In this document: piece after piece, positions 1-6,068 of the stretch
How the letters are laid out: the number at the start of each line of letters is the position of its first letter
Numbering within the stretch: the stretch's first letter is position 1
Source: Chitinophaga pinensis
GTDB taxonomy: Bacteria; Bacteroidota; Bacteroidia; UKL13-3
Direction of reading: 5' to 3'
Assembly: GCA_945876985.1 (NCBI GenBank)
Contig: CAMCQX010000111.1
Coordinates: 1 to 6,068 of the forward strand
Length of the DNA: 6,068 bases
Translations under genes and position numbers: made by a program
Notes under the pieces: model-generated
Told to the model about the DNA's origin: nothing
Database searches by the model: none
The model's input: the letters and a program-made list of their open reading frames with translations, nothing else

Positions 1-1229
1 GAAACTACCATATTTAAAACCGCAATGATAATTAACACATAATTTCCTTTACTAGCTCCGGCAGTTACCAAAAACATTTTTCCAAAGAAACCTGCTGTTG
101 GTGGAATTCCAGCCAATGAAAATAAAGCAATGGTAATTATCCAACTCAACGTTTTATTGTTTTTATAAAATCCTTTAAAGTCGCTGATGTTTTCTTTTTC
201 AGTTTGCGCAGCTACCAAAGCAATAACTCCAAATGCACCCAAGTTAGAGAAGATATAAACGATTAAAAAGTAAACGCTGGCAGTTACTCCCATAGTAGTT
301 CCCGATGAGATGCCTAATAGAATAAATCCAACTTGAGAGATTGAAGAAAATGCTAAAAAACGTTTGATATTATTTTGTCTAATGGCAAAAAGATTTCCAA
401 TTGTAATGGTAAGAACAATGGTTAAAAACAACATATTGTACCAAACATTTGGTACATTTTGAAACAATGGATTCAATACTGAAATGAAAACAAAAACCAT
501 TGCTGCTTTTGAAATTACGGATAAATAAGCAGTAACTGGAACTGGCGCACCTTCATATACATCGGCTGTCCATAAGTGAAACGGAACGGCTGAAAGTTTA
601 AACGCAAAGCCAGTAAACACAAATATTAACGCTAAAATTTGTAAAGGATTATTGGTAATTAAAGCTGGTAATTCTGCAAAATTTAAAGTGCCGGTTGTAC
701 CATAAACCAATGAAATTCCAAACAACATAATACAAGAAGCAAAAGCCGATGAAAGTATCATTTTTACAGCTGCTTCCGATGATTTTATTTTTTCTAAATC
801 AAAGTTTACAATGGCTGCTAATGGAATAGAAGCCAATTCTAATCCAAGGAAAAACATTAAGAAATTTCCGCTTGAAACCATAAAAAACATACCCAATAAA
901 GTAGTTAACATCAGTATGTAAAATTCTATCACATGTTTATGGTTTTTTAGCCATTCAAAAGCTTGTAACGAAATAATAAGTGTTCCAAAATTGAGGATAT
1001 TTTTTTCTAAAGCAATTAAACCATTGGTATGGTACATGTCGCTAAATAAAGTTCCTGTAGTATTGCCAATAAAGCCTAACAAAAAGTTGATGAGCAATAA
1101 AAAATTAGCCAAGTGAATGATTGAACTATTTTTGTTCATTCCATCCGAAACCTTTATAATTAACAGAATAAATATGATGAACGTTAAGCTCAGTTCGGGT
1201 TTTAACAATATGAAAAAGTCTGTATTCAT
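1..1229 (-). CDS. nuoN: NADH-quinone oxidoreductase subunit N (partial, 3' end cut by window edge)
   Basis: This is the antiporter-like proton-translocating subunit of complex I nearest the quinone module, a multi-spanning inner-membrane protein. The reading frame is open from ATG at 1229 to the left edge, giving 409 codons plus two bases. Roughly the last 50-80 residues, with the final helices, should lie outside the window. The N-terminus has the typical PEL motif (residues 11-13) leading into the first membrane helix, which supports this start. The expected functional residues are present: TM5 Glu E131 (in LGLELASIP), TM7 Lys K211 (in FAFKLSAVPFHLW), TM8 Lys K241 (SVISKAAM), and TM12 Lys K384 after the helix break at GIPPTAGFFGK. 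The start lies 1 nt after the nuoM stop, so translation is probably coupled. A purine-rich GAGAGGAG lies 15 nt upstream inside nuoM, too far for a good Shine-Dalgarno. The family assignment is secure; only the C-terminus is unseen. Confidence 0.96.
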   Translation of the reverse strand, partial: MNTDFFILLKPELSLTFIIFILLIIKVSDGMNKNSSIIHLANFLLLINFLLGFIGNTTGTLFSDMYHTNGLIALEKNILNFGTLIISLQAFEWLKNHKHVIEFYILMLTTLLGMFFMVSSGNFLMFFLGLELASIPLAAIVNFDLEKIKSSEAAVKMILSSAFASCIMLFGISLVYGTTGTLNFAELPALITNNPLQILALIFVFTGFAFKLSAVPFHLWTADVYEGAPVPVTAYLSVISKAAMVFVFISVLNPLFQNVPNVWYNMLFLTIVLTITIGNLFAIRQNNIKRFLAFSSISQVGFILLGISSGTTMGVTASVYFLIVYIFSNLGAFGVIALVAAQTEKENISDFKGFYKNNKTLSWIITIALFSLAGIPPTAGFFGKMFLVTAGASKGNYVLIIIAVLNMVV

Positions 1230-1230
1230 T

Positions 1231-2739
1231 TTAATTACCAATTGCTCCTCTCGCAATGTTTTCCATGATTATTTGTGTATCGGGTGAAATGATATTGATT
1301 AACCAAAATGGTGCTAATCCAATAGAAAGAATGGCAAATATTAACAATACTGAAGCCATTTTTTCGTTCCAAGTTGCATCTTTTAAATGATTGAAATGTT
1401 CATTTTTTATTGGTCCCATGATGGCACTTCCTGCAGCGCGTAAAATATAAACTGCGGTTACCACAATAGATGCAGCGGCAAGTATGGTAGCTATTCTATG
1501 AAAAGCATCTGGTTGCTGCCAAGCGCCAACAAAAACTACCATTTCCGATACAAATCCGCTAAAGCCAGGTAATCCTAATGAACATAAACCAGCAATGATA
1601 AAAACAGAAGATAGGAAAGGAATTGTTTTCAGTAATCCGCCTAATTCTTTTATTTGTCGGGTATGCGTTCGTTCGTAAATCATGCCAATGGCACCAAAGA
1701 AAAGGGCTGTCATTAAACCGTGTGAAACCATTTGCATCACGGCTCCAATCAAAGCGGTTTTGGTTAACATGCCAATTCCTAATAATATAAATCCACAATG
1801 ACTTACCGATGAATAAGCATTGATATACTTCAAATCTTTTTGCATTAAAGTAGCAAAAGCACCATAAATAATGGCAATGGTTGCTAATAAAACAATGATC
1901 CATGAATAGTGTTGCGCAGCTTCTGGCATTAAATAAGTAGCTACTCTTAAACATCCGTAACCGCCTAATTTCATTGATATTCCAGCTAAAAACATAGAAG
2001 CCGCTGTTGGTGCAGATGAATGTCCGTCAGGAACCCAAGTATGAAATGGAAACAAAGCAGTAAATACACCAAAACCTACAAATAAAAATGGAAAAATAAA
2101 TAATTGGGTTTCGTAAGGAATATGCATATGAGCAATTTTTAGTAAATCCCAAGTATGAACGCCACCGCCCGTATCGGTATTGAAATAAGTAGCTAACAAA
2201 CCAATTAATACTAAAGCTGAACCTCCCATTAACATCAAAGCTAATTTCATGGCGCTGTATTCTTTTTTGCCACTGCCCCAAATGGCTATCAGTAAAAATT
2301 TAGGAATTACCGCTAATTCTAGGAAGAAAAATAGGGTAAATAAATCCAATGAAATGAAGAAGCCATAAGCCCCAACACTTAATAATAACAATAAAAAGAA
2401 AAACTCTTTGGTTAAAGTTTCTATTTTCCAAGAAATTAAAATACCGCAAGTAACTACAAATGCGGTTAGCATAATCATGATTACAGAAATGCCATCAACG
2501 CCCACATAATATTCAATGTTCATGGCACTGTACCAACTGTATCGTGCTTCAAAAAGCATTTGTGCAGTATTGCCCGCTGAACGTTCGCCATAGTATGAAT
2601 ACATGAGCAATGAAGCAATGGTTAATTGAAGCAATGAACCAATTAAAGCGGTCCATTTTATCTGCGTTACGTTACGGCAAAACAATATTGCAAACGTAGT
2701 GAGCAGCGGAAAAATTACTAATATTGATAAATTCGTCAT
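1231..2739 (-). CDS. nuoM: NADH-quinone oxidoreductase subunit M
   Basis: This is the central antiporter-like subunit of the complex I membrane arm, sitting between NuoN and NuoL. It is 502 aa, close to the usual length (E. coli about 509), and hydrophobic throughout, with the predicted 14-helix pattern. Recognisable motifs are VGVDGIS (80-86), the TM5 Glu E141 in FFFLELAVIPKF, FPFHTWVPDGHSSAPTAAS (230-248), TM8 Lys K257 (GISMKLGGYG), H340 in the VSHGL motif, and TM12 Glu E399 in GFSGFVSEM after the helix break. One oddity matters: where E. coli NuoM has the conserved TM7 lysine (AFAVKMP), this protein has F226 (FGVFTALFPFH). TM5 instead carries a lysine, K147, where E. coli has methionine. 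The frame is intact, so this is substitution rather than damage. ATG at 2739 follows the nuoL stop by 11 nt. An AAGGA abuts the ATG with no spacing, so it is unlikely to act as a normal Shine-Dalgarno. Confidence 0.97.
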   Translation of the reverse strand: MTNLSILVIFPLLTTFAILFCRNVTQIKWTALIGSLLQLTIASLLMYSYYGERSAGNTAQMLFEARYSWYSAMNIEYYVGVDGISVIMIMLTAFVVTCGILISWKIETLTKEFFFLLLLLSVGAYGFFISLDLFTLFFFLELAVIPKFLLIAIWGSGKKEYSAMKLALMLMGGSALVLIGLLATYFNTDTGGGVHTWDLLKIAHMHIPYETQLFIFPFLFVGFGVFTALFPFHTWVPDGHSSAPTAASMFLAGISMKLGGYGCLRVATYLMPEAAQHYSWIIVLLATIAIIYGAFATLMQKDLKYINAYSSVSHCGFILLGIGMLTKTALIGAVMQMVSHGLMTALFFGAIGMIYERTHTRQIKELGGLLKTIPFLSSVFIIAGLCSLGLPGFSGFVSEMVVFVGAWQQPDAFHRIATILAAASIVVTAVYILRAAGSAIMGPIKNEHFNHLKDATWNEKMASVLLIFAILSIGLAPFWLINIISPDTQIIMENIARGAIGN

Positions 2740-2750
2740 TCCTTAATTTT

Positions 2751-4679
2751 TTAGTTCCATAAATAAATAAACAATAACATAAACCCGAGCACTCCAACAA
2801 AAAAGTAACTTGCATATTGTTGTAATTTTCCTGACTGTAAACCTTTCATATTATCTGAAATTTGTGCGGTTGTATCAGCAAACAAATTCATTAAACCATC
2901 TACTATATTTTTGTCAAACCAAGCTGCGGGTTTTCCTATTAAATTGAAAATAACTTTTTGGGTAATGAACAGATACAATTCATCCATATAGAATTTTTTG
3001 TGTGCTGCTGTATATAATCCACCTAAAGTGGTGGCAATATTTTGTGGTTTAGTATTTTCAGATTTGTATAAACTACTTGCCAATAAAATTCCAGTAATTG
3101 CTAAAGCAACAGGAGTTAATGAAAACAAATAATCAATATGAGTTTCTAATGCTAAACCATCGGAAGTAACCAACGATGCAATTGGGAAAAAGCCTGCAAA
3201 TACTGCCAAAACTGCCAAAATTATCAAAGGTATTTTCATACTTAAAGTTCCTTCTCCATGTCCGTTTTCATGCACATGACTTTCTTTGCTCCAGAAAATA
3301 GAGAAGTATAACCTGAACATATAAAATGCTGTTAAACCAGAAGTAAATAATGCTACAAAAAATACCATTTTATTGGAATGAAATGCTGCTAATAAAATTT
3401 CTTCTTTACTGAAAAATCCTGCAAAAGGAGGAATTCCCGCAATGGCTAAACATGCAATTAAAAAAGTGATATGAGTAATTGGCATTAGTTTCCTTAACCC
3501 GCCCATGTCTTTCATTTCATTGCTATGCACCAAATGAATAACTGCACCAGCACCTAAAAATAACAATGATTTAAAGAATGCGTGTGTGAACAAATGAAAC
3601 ATAGCAGCCATATAACCTAAACCGCCTTCGCCACCATGTTTGGCAACGCCTAACGAGAACATCATGTAACCAATTTGCGACATGGTAGAATAAGCCAAAA
3701 CTCTTTTTATATCGGTTTGTGTGCAAGCTATAATGGCGGCAAACAAAGCAGAAAATGCGCCCACATAAGTTACCACTGTTAAAGCAGCTGCATCAAAAGC
3801 AAAAATGGGGAATAAACGCGCTACCAAAAATACACCTGCAACCACCATGGTAGCGGCATGAATTAAGGCAGAAACAGGCGTTGGACCTTCCATGGCATCA
3901 GGTAACCAAATATGAAATGGAAACATAGCCGATTTACCAGCACCACCTAAAAACACCAAAACCAATCCCCATGTTAATGCGCTAATTCCAATAAATGAAG
4001 CACCGGCAGCATTAACAAAATAAGGTGAAGAAGCATCGGTTAAGCGAGCTATCAATGTTCCAAAATCTAAAGTTTCGGCACTGTAAGCTAAAATCAAAAT
4101 GCCAATTAAAAAACCTAAATCGGCAAAACGGGTAACGATGAATGCTTTTTTAGAAGCAGCCACGGCTGATGGTTTGTCGAAATAATAACCTATGAGTAAG
4201 AATGATGAAACGCCCACCAATTCCCAAAACATATAAATTTGAAAAATATTTGACGATAAAACCAAACCAAGCATAGAGAAAGTAAACAAGGAAAGAAATG
4301 CATAATAAGTAGCAAAACGTTCTTCGCCTTTCATGTATCCCAAACTAAAAATATGAACCATGAGTGAAACAAAAGTAACCACCACTATCATCATCATAGC
4401 AATAGGATCAAGCATAATTCCCATATCGATAGAAACAGAAGGCGTAAACTGTAGCCACGAATATTTTAAAGCAATAATGGGTTGGTAAATGCCATTTATT
4501 TTACCCGAAATAAAGAAATATTGGTAAGCAGTTACCAACGAAATAATGGTAGAAATGAGCAAGGAAATAGTTCCTATAATTCCAGCAAATGCACTTAAAT
4601 ATTTTCTGCCAAATAAACCTAAAACAACAAAGGTTGCTAAAGGTATAAGTGGAATTAATGCGATAGTATAGTTCGACAT
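2751..4679 (-). CDS. nuoL: NADH-quinone oxidoreductase subunit L
   Basis: This is the distal antiporter-like subunit of complex I, at the tip of the membrane arm. It is 642 aa, slightly longer than E. coli NuoL (613). Key residues are intact: TM5 Glu E153 (FWELVGVSS), D187 (TRFAD), TM7 Lys K249 (GGAGKSAMFPFHIWLPDA), H274 in TM8 (ALIHAATMV), H362/H366 and K370 (FHLFTHAFFK), and the TM12 broken-helix K425-E426 (AGFFSKEEIL, where E. coli has K-D). A polar loop near 465-478 holds three histidines (H468, H470, H474). After the core come the features that separate NuoL from NuoM/N: a C-terminal extension with a long amphipathic stretch at about 550-615, fitting the lateral HL helix, and a last membrane helix at about 622-641. 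ATG at 4679 is 8 nt after the nuoK stop and begins directly with a membrane helix, which supports it. Confidence 0.97.
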   Translation of the reverse strand: MSNYTIALIPLIPLATFVVLGLFGRKYLSAFAGIIGTISLLISTIISLVTAYQYFFISGKINGIYQPIIALKYSWLQFTPSVSIDMGIMLDPIAMMMIVVVTFVSLMVHIFSLGYMKGEERFATYYAFLSLFTFSMLGLVLSSNIFQIYMFWELVGVSSFLLIGYYFDKPSAVAASKKAFIVTRFADLGFLIGILILAYSAETLDFGTLIARLTDASSPYFVNAAGASFIGISALTWGLVLVFLGGAGKSAMFPFHIWLPDAMEGPTPVSALIHAATMVVAGVFLVARLFPIFAFDAAALTVVTYVGAFSALFAAIIACTQTDIKRVLAYSTMSQIGYMMFSLGVAKHGGEGGLGYMAAMFHLFTHAFFKSLLFLGAGAVIHLVHSNEMKDMGGLRKLMPITHITFLIACLAIAGIPPFAGFFSKEEILLAAFHSNKMVFFVALFTSGLTAFYMFRLYFSIFWSKESHVHENGHGEGTLSMKIPLIILAVLAVFAGFFPIASLVTSDGLALETHIDYLFSLTPVALAITGILLASSLYKSENTKPQNIATTLGGLYTAAHKKFYMDELYLFITQKVIFNLIGKPAAWFDKNIVDGLMNLFADTTAQISDNMKGLQSGKLQQYASYFFVGVLGFMLLFIYLWN

Positions 4680-4687
4680 ATTTTTAG

Positions 4688-5002
4688 TTAAAACTTCATC
4701 AAATCAGCATCGTTCACATCAATTGATTTGCTGCTACGATACAAGTGAATAATTATGGCAATGGCCACTGCAGCTTCAGCAGCAGCAATGGTGATAATAA
4801 AAATGGTAAAGAAAGTTCCATCTAATTTGCCCGCATGTAAATATTTGTTGAAAGCAACAAAATTGATATTTACACTGTTCAAAATAAGTTCTATGGACAT
4901 TAACATAGTAACCATGTTTCTGCGAGTTAGGAAACCGTAAACGCCTATAAAAAATAAGATGGCACTTAAAAATAAAATATGAGTTAAACCAATTTCGTTC
5001 AT
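4688..5002 (-). CDS. nuoK: NADH-quinone oxidoreductase subunit K
   Basis: This is a small membrane subunit of complex I linking the quinone module to the antiporter-like subunits, homologous to the MrpC family. At 104 aa it matches the usual length (about 100). Three membrane helices are visible at roughly 7-25, 30-52 and 62-87. Both intramembrane glutamates known to matter in E. coli (E36, E72) have counterparts: E38 in MSIELILNSVN and E76 in AAAEAAVAIAI. The start ATG overlaps the nuoJ stop in an ATGA, so translation is probably coupled to nuoJ. The C-terminal tail (about 88-104) is polar and acidic. An antisense open frame runs through this gene but is a by-product of its alanine-rich helix. 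Confidence 0.97.
   Translation of the reverse strand: MNEIGLTHILFLSAILFFIGVYGFLTRRNMVTMLMSIELILNSVNINFVAFNKYLHAGKLDGTFFTIFIITIAAAEAAVAIAIIIHLYRSSKSIDVNDADLMKF
4999..5002 (-). promoter_or_regulatory. nuoJ-nuoK ATGA stop/start overlap
   Basis: The minus-strand tetranucleotide ATGA contains the start codon of nuoK (5002-5000) and the TGA stop of nuoJ (5001-4999). This arrangement is commonly associated with translational coupling by terminating and re-initiating ribosomes, which fits the 1:1 stoichiometry of the two subunits. It is the only overlap between genes in this window. Confidence 0.85.
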
Positions 5003-5514
5003 GCTTCTGTTTTTGGTTTTAAGGCAATTACAATTGATCCAATTAATGCGGCAAGTAATAACATACTTACTACTTCAAAAGGTAAAATAAATCCGTGTTC
5101 GGTGGTACTTAACATTTGTCGTCCAATGTTTTTAACTGTTGGTTCAATAGCAGTGTTTGTAGTGGCAACAAATGAGTAATTATTGATTAATGAAATAACA
5201 ATGGCACATGCAAAAACTGCTGCCACTGCTGAAACTATTACCGACATTAATTTGGGTTTCTCCATGTCTTTTCCCGATGCTTGGGTTAAAAATATAGAGA
5301 AAATAATCAGCACTACTATTCCACCAATATAAACTACAATTTGCACCGCAGCAATGAATTCATAGTTCAGGTAAAAATATAATCCAGCAATTCCCATTAA
5401 TGAAAATAGCAAATAAATAGCCGAACGGAATATTTTTTTTGCAGTAACTGCCAAAATTCCTCCACCCAAAATGATGGCTGCTAAAATGTAAAATATAACT
5501 ATTGATGCACTCAT
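4999..5514 (-). CDS. nuoJ: NADH-quinone oxidoreductase subunit J
   Basis: This is the membrane subunit of complex I next to NuoK, equivalent to ND6. It is 171 aa from the start chosen here, with five predicted helices at about 4-22, 29-48, 54-77, 89-111 and 143-165. Family signatures are the TM3 segment VQIVVYIGGIVVLIIF (57-72), with the conserved Tyr (Y62) and double Gly (G64-G65) near the known pi-bulge, and the last-helix motif LPFEVVSMLLLAALIGS (144-160). Q58 stands where E. coli has E55. An upstream in-frame ATG at 5559 would add 15 residues, but I prefer 5514. From there the protein enters a membrane helix within four residues, as NuoJ proteins do. The extension is polar and is translated from a periodic, hairpin-forming spacer. 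The leader before 5514 is A-rich with no Shine-Dalgarno. The identity is secure; the exact start is likely but not proven. Confidence 0.93.
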   Translation of the reverse strand: MSASIVIFYILAAIILGGGILAVTAKKIFRSAIYLLFSLMGIAGLYFYLNYEFIAAVQIVVYIGGIVVLIIFSIFLTQASGKDMEKPKLMSVIVSAVAAVFACAIVISLINNYSFVATTNTAIEPTVKNIGRQMLSTTEHGFILPFEVVSMLLLAALIGSIVIALKPKTEA

Positions 5515-5532
5515 TTTATATTGTTTGTTTAT

Positions 5533-5558
5533 TGAACATTGAATTAATTCAACATTCA
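5533..5558 (-). other. Intercistronic hairpin between nuoI and nuoJ
   Basis: The core at 5539-5552 is a perfect 14-bp palindrome, TTGAATTAATTCAA. On the minus strand, the transcribed one, pairing extends outward through two G-U wobbles and further A-U and G-C pairs. This gives an 11-bp stem with a UUAA loop, ending 18 nt before the nuoJ ATG. On the plus strand the same two positions would be A-C mismatches, so the structure suits nuo mRNA specifically. No U-tract follows, so it does not look like an intrinsic terminator. A role in mRNA processing, stability or translation of nuoJ is inference; it could also be a by-product of AT-rich repeats. Confidence 0.5.
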
Positions 5559-5570
5559 TAATTCATAATT
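5547..5570. repeat. Short 7-bp tandem repeat in the nuoI-nuoJ spacer
   Basis: Three heptamers lie end to end, ATTCAAC, ATTCATA and ATTCATA, followed by a partial ATT. Just to the left, two inverted-sense heptamers, ATTGAAC and ATTGAAT (5531-5544), keep the same 7-bp period, so the whole spacer is built of near-copies in two orientations. This arrangement also creates the hairpin at 5533-5558. Similar AATTATGAATTATGAAT-like spacers are, from memory, common between genes in Flavobacteriia. That recollection has not been checked. Confidence 0.65.
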
Positions 5571-5571
5571 T

Positions 5572-6048
5572 TTATTCTACTCCTTGCATTAATTTAGAAT
5601 CTGGCATGTTCAGAATTTTCTTCAATTGTTTTTTATCGTAAACACTGTGTTCAAAATTTTGCGCCATTACTATTGCATCACTTGGACAAGCCACCACACA
5701 CATATTGCACATGGTGCATAAATCTAAGTGGTAAACAAAAGCATCAATTCTCTTTTTCTTTTTACCGTCTTCTAAAATTTCTTGCTTGGTAATAATTTTT
5801 ATTGTTCCATTTGGGCAAGCTATTTCACAAGCTTGGCATCCAGTGCAACGGTGTTCGTTATTTTCATCGTGAGGCATTACTACTTCACCTCTAAAACGAT
5901 CGAACATTTTTAAAGTTGCTCTATTATCTGGATATTCTTCCGTTTTAATTTCATCGAGATGGGTAAAATAATATCCAGTCACTTTCATCCCTACCAGTAA
6001 GGATTTAATTGATTTGTATATGGTACCGAAATATTCTTTTAAAAACAT
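5572..6048 (-). CDS. nuoI: NADH-quinone oxidoreductase subunit I (2x[4Fe-4S] ferredoxin-type)
   Basis: This is the peripheral-arm subunit of complex I holding the two tetranuclear clusters (N6a and N6b, the TYKY homologue) that pass electrons to NuoB's N2 cluster and on to quinone. It is 158 aa. Two complete CxxCxxCxxxCP motifs are visible: C68/C71/C74/C78 (CTGCQACEIACP) and C111/C114/C117/C121 (CTMCNMCVVACP). Before them lie an amphipathic N-terminal region (about 1-30) and the conserved YPDNRATLKMFDRFRGE segment (39-55). The basic run GKKKKR (95-100) lies between the motifs. The protein is shorter than E. coli NuoI (180), in keeping with a Bacteroidota-type NuoI. The start is well fixed: an in-frame TAA lies 12 nt upstream (6061-6063) and no other start codon intervenes. 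It is the first gene in view and is followed by the only sizeable spacer of the cluster. Confidence 0.96.
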   Translation of the reverse strand: MFLKEYFGTIYKSIKSLLVGMKVTGYYFTHLDEIKTEEYPDNRATLKMFDRFRGEVVMPHDENNEHRCTGCQACEIACPNGTIKIITKQEILEDGKKKKRIDAFVYHLDLCTMCNMCVVACPSDAIVMAQNFEHSVYDKKQLKKILNMPDSKLMQGVE

Positions 6049-6068
6049 CTTTTTTAGTTGTTAGTTAT
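6049..6068 (-). promoter_or_regulatory. A-rich leader of nuoI
   Basis: These 20 nt precede the nuoI ATG and read, on the minus strand, as A-rich sequence ending AACTAAAAAAG. There is no Shine-Dalgarno, as is common in Bacteroidota. TAA stops occur in all three minus-strand frames (6065-6067, 6061-6063, 6054-6056). The preceding gene, expected to be nuoH, must therefore end within or before this stretch and cannot overlap nuoI. No promoter motif is visible in so short a piece. Confidence 0.5.

Noticed and set aside
1245..1252. GAGAGGAG as a Shine-Dalgarno for nuoN
   Set aside because: It is purine-rich, but 15 nt separate it from the nuoN ATG, longer than usual, and it encodes the Arg-Gly near the NuoM C-terminus. 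Coupling from the nuoM stop 1 nt upstream is simpler.
1559..1954. 131-codon minus-strand open frame inside nuoM
   Set aside because: It is out of frame with nuoM, which is intact and strongly conserved across this stretch. The translated product is rich in Phe, Trp, Cys and Arg in a pattern typical of frameshifted membrane protein sequence.
2027..2281. 84-codon minus-strand open frame inside nuoM
   Set aside because: It is another shadow of nuoM in an alternative frame, with no independent start context or family resemblance. The nuoM frame reads through without a break.
2740..2744. AAGGA as a Shine-Dalgarno for nuoM
   Set aside because: It abuts the ATG with no spacer, which does not allow normal anti-Shine-Dalgarno pairing with the start codon in the P site.
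4755..4940. Plus-strand open frame of 61 codons antisense to nuoK
   Set aside because: It lies entirely within nuoK. Its alanine-rich start mirrors the AAAEAAVAIA helix of NuoK read in reverse, and it has no recognisable domain or leader. It is a shadow frame.
5533..5558. Intrinsic terminator between nuoI and nuoJ
   Set aside because: The hairpin is AT-rich and no run of U follows the stem in the transcript (the following bases are A-rich), and the downstream genes belong to the same complex. Termination here is not supported.
1..6068. A novel accessory system, mobile element, CRISPR array or RNA gene
   Set aside because: Every stretch except a 57-nt spacer and a 20-nt edge leader is accounted for by six well-recognised nuo genes in canonical order, with only 1-11 nt at the other junctions. 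I saw no tRNA-like or rRNA-like sequence, transposase, terminal inverted repeat or spaced repeat array.

Overview
This window is an ordinary housekeeping locus. It holds the distal, membrane-arm half of a respiratory complex I (NADH:quinone oxidoreductase, NDH-1) operon, all on the minus strand. Reading with transcription from high to low coordinates, the order is nuoI, nuoJ, nuoK, nuoL, nuoM, nuoN. This is the canonical bacterial nuo order. The first five genes are complete. nuoN starts at 1229 and is cut by the left edge of the window. The genes for the hydrophilic arm and nuoH would be expected to the right of 6068, which cannot be seen here.

The DNA is AT-rich, prefers A/T-ending codons, and mostly lacks well-placed Shine-Dalgarno sequences. 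Starts instead sit behind A-rich leaders. The protein sequences, especially the short NuoI type and the style of NuoM, suggest a member of Bacteroidota, probably a Flavobacteriia-like organism. That is an inference from composition and remembered family resemblance, not from a search.

Layout: 6049-6068 is an A-rich leader with stops in all three minus-strand frames. 5572-6048 is nuoI, the 2x[4Fe-4S] ferredoxin-like subunit. 5515-5571 is the only real spacer (57 nt), with a 7-bp periodic repeat and a hairpin. 4999-5514 is nuoJ. 4688-5002 is nuoK, overlapping nuoJ by 4 nt (ATGA). 2751-4679 is nuoL, 1231-2739 is nuoM, and 1-1229 is partial nuoN. All other junctions are 1-11 nt, so no gene-free stretch exceeds 57 nt and no internal promoter or terminator was recognised.

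Working together, NuoI passes electrons along its two iron-sulfur clusters towards the quinone site. NuoJ and NuoK form the connection between the quinone module and the antiporter-like subunits NuoN, NuoM and NuoL, which carry out proton (possibly Na+) translocation. I found no previously undescribed system. The observation most worth following is in NuoM: the broken-helix TM7 lysine expected of antiporter-like subunits is a phenylalanine (F226), and there is a lysine (K147) in TM5 six residues after the essential glutamate. NuoL and NuoN keep the normal residues.
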